Assembly: GCA_041941305.1 (NCBI GenBank)
Contig: JBGTQJ010000021.1
Coordinates: forward strand, 1-64,000
Direction: 5' to 3'
Source of the DNA: JANSWP01 sp041941305
GTDB taxonomy: Bacteria; Bacteroidota; Bacteroidia; Chitinophagales; Saprospiraceae
Length of the DNA stretch: 64,000 bases
Shown piece after piece: positions 60,484 to 64,000 of this stretch. The notes below the pieces were generated by a model that was not told where the DNA came from, did no database searches, and was given only the letters and a program-made list of their open reading frames with translations. A program made the position numbers and the translations under genes. How positions within the stretch are numbered: the first letter of the stretch is position 1; each line of letters starts with the position of its first letter.

Positions 60484-62280
60484 ATGAAAACTAAACTACA
60501 AACTGCAACTCTTCTCTTAATACTTGCTGTATTTTGGGCAGCATCTATCTCTAATTCTTTAAAAGCCCAAATGTTTGAAGTCGCCCTCGGTCCAATTAGC
60601 AGTACCCTTTCAGATAGCCGTAGCGTCAACTTTTTCGATCTCAATAATGATGGTTGGGAAGATATTTATGTTTCCAACGGTTTGAATGGAGGGCAAAAGG
60701 ATTTGCTTTATCTCAATGAAGGAACTGGACAAATGACTCCAGTTTCGGATATGGAAATTGTCCAGGCTTCCAACCCATCGGATGGAGCGAGTTTTGCAGA
60801 TTACACCAATGACGGGCACATTGACGGCGTCGTTTCAAGCTGGTATGGAGCTGAAGATTTATTGTATCTGAACGATGGGAATGCGACGCTCAATTACAAT
60901 GCTGATGCGGGAATGGTAGTTGGTTCCTTTGCGGAAACAGCTGCCTTTGGAGATTACAATAATGACGGTTGGCTCGATTTGTATGTGACCAACAGCGGCG
61001 CCAGCAAGAAGAATTTTCTGTACAAAAATTTGAAAAACGGAAAATTTGAAAGGGTTTCCAGTCATGTGCTTATTGAAGATGCCAAACCCAGCCGTGGTGC
61101 CATTTGGGGAGATTTCAACAATGACCAAATATTGGATTTATACGTTGCCAATGAAGAAAGCAGTGCCAATGATTTGTTTTTTGGAACGGGGAATGGCAAT
61201 TTTGAGAAAGCTAGCGGTGGAATTGGGGTTTTGTCTTCCAAAAGCTCTATGACTGCTTCCTGGGGAGATATTGACAATGACGGTGATTTTGATTTATTCC
61301 TTGGCAATTCGGGGTATTTTTCCCCACAAAAAAATCAATTATTCATCAATCAGGGAGGTGTTTTTGAGCCATTATTGAATGATCCGGTCACCACCGATAA
61401 TCGCTGTACTTATGGTTCTGCTTTTGGTGATTTTGACAATGATGGCGACTTGGATTTAATAACTGCCAATGGCTTTTGCAATAGTGATTTGAAAAATGTG
61501 CTTTATCAAAACGAAGGAGACGGCACTTTTACAGATGCTTCCGACTTGTTGACCAGTAATTTTAATTTTTGCTCCTTTGGTGTTGCCTGGGGCGATGTAA
61601 ACAACGACGGATTTTTGGATTTGATGGTCGCCAATTGCAAAAACGACAATACTTCTTCTCAAAAATCAAATACCCTCCTGATTAATAAAGGAAATGACAA
61701 TAATTGGTTGAAAATCAAATTAGTAGGTCTGAAATCCAACTACAATGCTATCGGAGCCAAAGTGAAAATAAAAGCGACTATTAACGGGGTTGAAGTTTGG
61801 CAGCATAGGCAAATAAGTGCCCAGTCAGGTTATGCTGGTCAAAATAGCATGATAGCTCATTTCGGAATTGGAGATGCTTCCATGATAGATAGCTTGATAA
61901 TCGATTGGCCAGCAGGGGCCAAGCAATATTTGCTGGATATCAACCCAAACCAACAATTGACGATTGAAGAAAATACAGTGAATGCTGTTTCGGATTTGAA
62001 TGAACATCTGAAGTTAAGTATTGAAGCTTATCCCAATCCCCTAAGTCGAAAAAGTGGGGAATTCAACCTTTTGATTCAAAATTTAATGGGAAATCAAAAA
62101 GGCAAATTGATGCTTTACGATAGCCTTGGACAAATGCATTTTTTAAAAAAAATAAATATTCAGGAAGGTGAGAACAAGCTTTCTATTCCAATTTCACCTA
62201 ACCAACTTTCCGGAGGAATGTATCAGTTAGTTGTTCAAATAGGAGCGCAGCAATTGACCAGGAAATTGACGGTTTATTAG
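60484..62280 (+). CDS. T9SS-secreted FG-GAP/VCBS and ASPIC-domain protein
   Basis: A 598-residue extracellular protein. The signal peptide covers residues 1-28 (ending NSLKAQ). FG-GAP/VCBS-type repeats with DxNNDGWxDxY calcium-binding loops (FFDLNNDGWEDIY, FGDYNNDGWLDLY, FGDFDNDGDLDLI) fill residues 40-400 and should form a propeller. The ASPIC/UnbV domain (about 408-495: NAIGAKVKIKAT, FGIGDASMIDSLII) follows, and then a type A sorting domain (IEAYPNPLS near 516). Such CRTAC1-like proteins are common in Bacteroidota surface gene sets and bind calcium and possibly glycans. The ATG at 60484 is clear. No downstream partner is seen; the next gene is remnant. Confidence 0.9.
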   Translation: MKTKLQTATLLLILAVFWAASISNSLKAQMFEVALGPISSTLSDSRSVNFFDLNNDGWEDIYVSNGLNGGQKDLLYLNEGTGQMTPVSDMEIVQASNPSDGASFADYTNDGHIDGVVSSWYGAEDLLYLNDGNATLNYNADAGMVVGSFAETAAFGDYNNDGWLDLYVTNSGASKKNFLYKNLKNGKFERVSSHVLIEDAKPSRGAIWGDFNNDQILDLYVANEESSANDLFFGTGNGNFEKASGGIGVLSSKSSMTASWGDIDNDGDFDLFLGNSGYFSPQKNQLFINQGGVFEPLLNDPVTTDNRCTYGSAFGDFDNDGDLDLITANGFCNSDLKNVLYQNEGDGTFTDASDLLTSNFNFCSFGVAWGDVNNDGFLDLMVANCKNDNTSSQKSNTLLINKGNDNNWLKIKLVGLKSNYNAIGAKVKIKATINGVEVWQHRQISAQSGYAGQNSMIAHFGIGDASMIDSLIIDWPAGAKQYLLDINPNQQLTIEENTVNAVSDLNEHLKLSIEAYPNPLSRKSGEFNLLIQNLMGNQKGKLMLYDSLGQMHFLKKINIQEGENKLSIPISPNQLSGGMYQLVVQIGAQQLTRKLTVY

Positions 62281-62335
62281 ATAGAGAACCTAATTGACAT
62301 ATTGGATTTTTGCATGTAGATAACGCGCGAAAATA

Positions 62336-62568
62336 TTATCTACCAAAACTGATTCTGGCTTTATCATCCAAAAACTTCTTGCTGAATCCAATATCTACGC
62401 CGTACAACCATTCACTTTGAATGATTCCTTCTTGTCCGCCGCTATTGTACCAACCGGTAACTTCAGATTCGATTTTTCCGGGAAGTTTGAAATTGACTTG
62501 TAAAAACCCAGTATAATCCCACCTTTTGCGTAAAAATTCCTGATCCAGATATATGGATTTCCTCTATC
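62336..62568 (-). pseudogene. C-terminal fragment of a TonB-dependent receptor/outer-membrane barrel
   Basis: Reading from 62568 down to the TAA at 62336-62338 the frame codes DQEFLRKRWDYTGFLQVNF, then KLPGKIESEVTGWYNSG and GVDIGFSKKFLDDKARISFGR, the typical end of an OMP_b-brl_3-type outer-membrane barrel. No start codon is present, and an in-frame TAG closes the upstream side. The remaining stretch, about 75 codons, is a broken leftover of a receptor about 800 residues long. The interval 62281-62696 contains nothing else besides the operator at 62671. Confidence 0.7.
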
Positions 62569-62670
62569 CCTATTTGAATAGTCAATTTTGGAGGTTATAG
62601 GAGCTCTAAAAAGAATTCATTCAAAAGTTTTTTGAAGAGAGTTTTGGAAAAAAAGATGAGCCCTTTATTA

Positions 62671-62688
62671 TTGTATTTTTTACGCAAA
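62671..62688. promoter_or_regulatory. Putative Nudix-regulator operator upstream of its own gene
   Basis: TTGTATTTTTTACGCAAA, 9 bp before the regulator start. Its reverse complement TTTGCGTAAAAAATACAA matches the operator at 63681-63701 except for the last bases. A site here would give autoregulation. Confidence 0.6.
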
Positions 62689-62696
62689 ATCAATGT

Positions 62697-63383
62697 ATGG
62701 CAGGCTTCCAAAATATTCATTTAACCGTCGATGCTGTTGTTTTTGGTTATGATCAAAAAGAAGGCTTATCCGTGCTTTTGATAAAAAGAAAAATTGAGCC
62801 ATTTCAGGGGCAATGGGCTTTACCTGGGGGCTTTGTAATTGAAGCAGAATCCTTAGAAGCAGCAGTAGAGCGAGAATTATTGGAAGAAACCGGCATTCAG
62901 GTAAATTACCTCGAACAACTATACACTTTTGGTTTACCAGAACGAGACCCCAGAAGTAGGATTGTGACTGTTGCCTATTATGGACTTGTCCGTCGCTCCA
63001 ATTTTGAGTTATTTGCAGCGACAGATGCAGAGGATGCACAATGGTTCAACATTGATGAGTTGCCCAAATTGGCTTTTGACCATCAGAAAATATTTGATTA
63101 TGCGCTCCAACGATTACGCAATAAAATCTCCTATGAGCCTGTCGGTTTTGAATTGCTGGATGAAAAATTTTCCCTCTCCGAATTGCACAGCCTTTATGAA
63201 ACCCTCCGTGGACAATCCATAGATCGACGAAATTTTAGAAAAAAACTGCTACAGTTAGACATTTTGGAAGAACTCAAAGAACGCCCGGATTCGAAAGGGA
63301 GAGGAAGACCAGGATTGCTTTACAAATTCAATCGTGAAAAATACTTTGAATTGAAGCAAAAAGGGATATTGTTTGAAGTATAA
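62697..63383 (+). CDS. Nudix-type transcriptional regulator (NrtR/AraR-like)
   Basis: A 228-residue protein with an N-terminal Nudix domain (about 5-145) and a C-terminal winged helix (about 150-228: DRRNFRKKLLQLDILEE, GRGRPGLLYKF). This two-part build is that of the NrtR/AraR family of Nudix-derived regulators, which bind ADP-ribose or related pentose compounds. The Nudix box G45-I67 (Gx5Ex7REUxEExGU) is fully intact, so it may also hydrolyse its ligand, which many family members cannot do. A 21-bp operator sequence is found at two places before the next gene (63628, 63681) and one related site lies before this one (62671). The next gene codes a PRPP-synthetase-like enzyme, pointing to NAD or pentose control. 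Confidence 0.85.
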   Translation: MAGFQNIHLTVDAVVFGYDQKEGLSVLLIKRKIEPFQGQWALPGGFVIEAESLEAAVERELLEETGIQVNYLEQLYTFGLPERDPRSRIVTVAYYGLVRRSNFELFAATDAEDAQWFNIDELPKLAFDHQKIFDYALQRLRNKISYEPVGFELLDEKFSLSELHSLYETLRGQSIDRRNFRKKLLQLDILEELKERPDSKGRGRPGLLYKFNREKYFELKQKGILFEV

Positions 63384-63390
63384 ACCGTAC

Positions 63391-63505
63391 CACGGCTCTC
63401 CAGAGCCGTAAAAAAAGTATCACGGTTTTCCAAAACCGTAAAAAAGTATCACGGTTTTCCAAAACCGTAAAAAAAGTATCACGGTTTTCCAAAACCGTAA
63501 AAACC
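63391..63505. repeat. Tandem palindrome array (four units of about 30 bp)
   Basis: Four units of CACGGTTTTCCAAAACCGTA-type palindromes separated by AAAAAAGTAT linkers: 63391-63420 (with CTCT/AGAG arms), 63421-63449, 63450-63479 and 63480 to about 63505. All may fold as hairpins followed by A-runs. The same palindrome occurs singly at 13235-13254. It is not a CRISPR array: the linkers are constant and short. Confidence 0.85.
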
Positions 63506-63627
63506 AATATCACTCCATAAAAGGAAATGTATAGTAATGATACGTCTTGCAGGTAAATGATCTGAAGAGATTGAAATTCAATGTGTTATGAAAAAGTTGG
63601 GAGAGGGCAAAAAGAAAAATTAAGTTT

Positions 63628-63648
63628 TTTGTGTAAAAAATACGCAAA
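63628..63648. promoter_or_regulatory. Putative operator, palindrome 1
   Basis: TTTGTGTA-AAAAA-TACGCAAA, 21 bp, one mismatch in the symmetric arms. It lies immediately upstream of the -33 element of the promoter at 63653-63684. Confidence 0.65.
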
Positions 63649-63652
63649 AAAC

Positions 63653-63684
63653 TTGACAATGTCATTTGTATAAATATAAATTTG
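63653..63684 (+). promoter_or_regulatory. Bacteroidota-type promoter of the prs-like gene
   Basis: TTG at 63653-63655 and TAAATTTG at 63677-63684 (perfect TAnnTTTG) are spaced by 21 bp. The -7 element overlaps the operator at 63681, and the other operator lies just upstream, so bound regulator would block transcription. Confidence 0.6.
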
Positions 63685-63701
63685 CGTAAAAAATACGCAA
63701 A
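63681..63701. promoter_or_regulatory. Putative operator, palindrome 2 (perfect arms)
   Basis: TTTGCGTA-AAAAA-TACGCAAA, 21 bp with perfect 8-bp arms, ending one base before the ATG of the prs-like gene. Its centres are 53 bp from the centre of the site at 63628-63648, about five helical turns. Confidence 0.7.
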
Positions 63702-64000
63702 ATGAAATATTTACATCTCGATAAACAATTTTCTCCTTTTGGAAAATCCATTCAATATGAAGCCTTTACTTTTAATGGAGGAGAACCACATATCAAAATC
63801 CTGGAGGAGCTGGATGAAGAGGAGGCAATAACCATTACAATCAGAATCAGCAACTTCAATGATTTGGGGTTCTTATTAATGGCAACAGATGCTCTAAAAA
63901 GATTGAGTATTCAAAACATTCAATTGTTGTTGCCCTATTTTCCTGGAGGTAGACAGGATAGGGTAATGGTAAAGGGAGAGCCATTGAGTGTAAAGGTTTA
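63702..64000 (+). CDS. Ribose-phosphate pyrophosphokinase-like protein, 5' part
   Basis: The first 99 codons of a gene cut by the window end. The sequence from MKYLHLDKQFSPF to the end holds LLPYFPGGRQDRVMVKGEPL (about 75-94), which corresponds to the PYxxxxRQDR signature of PRPP synthetases. The N-terminus lacks the usual GNANxxLA start of standard Prs and is longer and more acidic, so it may be the specialised variant found beside nicotinamide phosphoribosyltransferase in NAD salvage. It follows the Nudix-type regulator and is preceded by two operators and a promoter. Confidence 0.85.
   Translation, partial: MKYLHLDKQFSPFGKSIQYEAFTFNGGEPHIKILEELDEEEAITITIRISNFNDLGFLLMATDALKRLSIQNIQLLLPYFPGGRQDRVMVKGEPLSVKV

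Noticed and set aside
62526..62537. GCGTAAAAATTC as a fourth operator
   Set aside because: It lies inside the receptor remnant, lacks the second arm, and is explained by coding sequence.
63391..63505. Possible CRISPR array
   Set aside because: Repeats are palindromes separated by constant 10-nt linkers; no unique spacers of 25-40 bp and no cas genes.

Overview
The window looks like a chromosomal segment of a Bacteroidota bacterium, most likely of the Saprospiria/Chitinophagia side. The reasons are: five secreted proteins with type IX secretion (T9SS) C-terminal sorting domains (four type A, one gliding-motility-type B); a one-piece hybrid two-component protein ending in an AraC helix-turn-helix; start regions without Shine-Dalgarno sequences; a TAnnTTTG-type promoter; moderate-to-low G+C; and many intergenic hairpin repeats. 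I saw no rRNA, tRNA, CRISPR array, prophage or complete insertion sequence. One RAYT transposase with its REP-like elements is present.

Layout. 0-2.6 kb: a spore-photolyase-like radical SAM protein and the RAYT gene between two REP cassettes. 2.6-10 kb: a sulfatase fused to YHYH and calcium-binding-type repeats, a small exported protein, and a secreted GH13 amylase with a starch-binding module. 10-14.4 kb: small membrane and lipoproteins, a Bcp-type peroxiredoxin, a cupin and a TPR remnant. 14.4-24 kb: a DUF819 transporter-like protein, a GT-C/YfhO-like membrane protein, a secreted S9 peptidase, and an acyl-CoA dehydrogenase divergent from a TetR regulator. 24-30.6 kb: a GH32 fructanase flanked by direct repeats, lipoproteins, a cupin, and a secreted deiodinase-like thioredoxin-fold protein. 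31-47.6 kb: a hybrid sensor kinase, a 1596-residue T9SS type B repeat protein, a Lumazine_bd-like protein, and a 1980-residue lectin-like modular protein. 48-60 kb: a signalling island holding an HPt protein, three LytTR genes (one a 5'-truncated copy), a hybrid two-component system (HTCS), a LytS-like kinase, and a tectonin/ricin-type protein. 60-64 kb: an FG-GAP/ASPIC T9SS protein, then a Nudix-type regulator followed by the start of a phosphoribosylpyrophosphate-synthetase-like gene with conspicuous shared operator palindromes.

How it fits together. The GH13, GH32 and sulfatase enzymes point to a polysaccharide-degrading, surface-active lifestyle. The propeller-type hybrid sensors would report extracellular ligands, and the HPt protein could relay phosphate from the hybrid kinase that ends in a receiver. 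The secreted lectin-like proteins next to these sensors probably bind glycans. The Nudix regulator and Prs-like gene form the best-supported regulatory unit and suggest NAD or pentose metabolism.

Intergenic DNA is unusually rich in structure. There are at least six dispersed repeat families, two MITE-like elements, and several degenerate 6-8-nt word repeats folding into hairpins. Gene remnants (TPR, sulfatase, DUF2911/NTF2-like, TonB-dependent receptor) lie among them. An 8-N assembly gap at 48044-48051 has identical 57-nt sequence on both sides, so it is probably an artefactual join.
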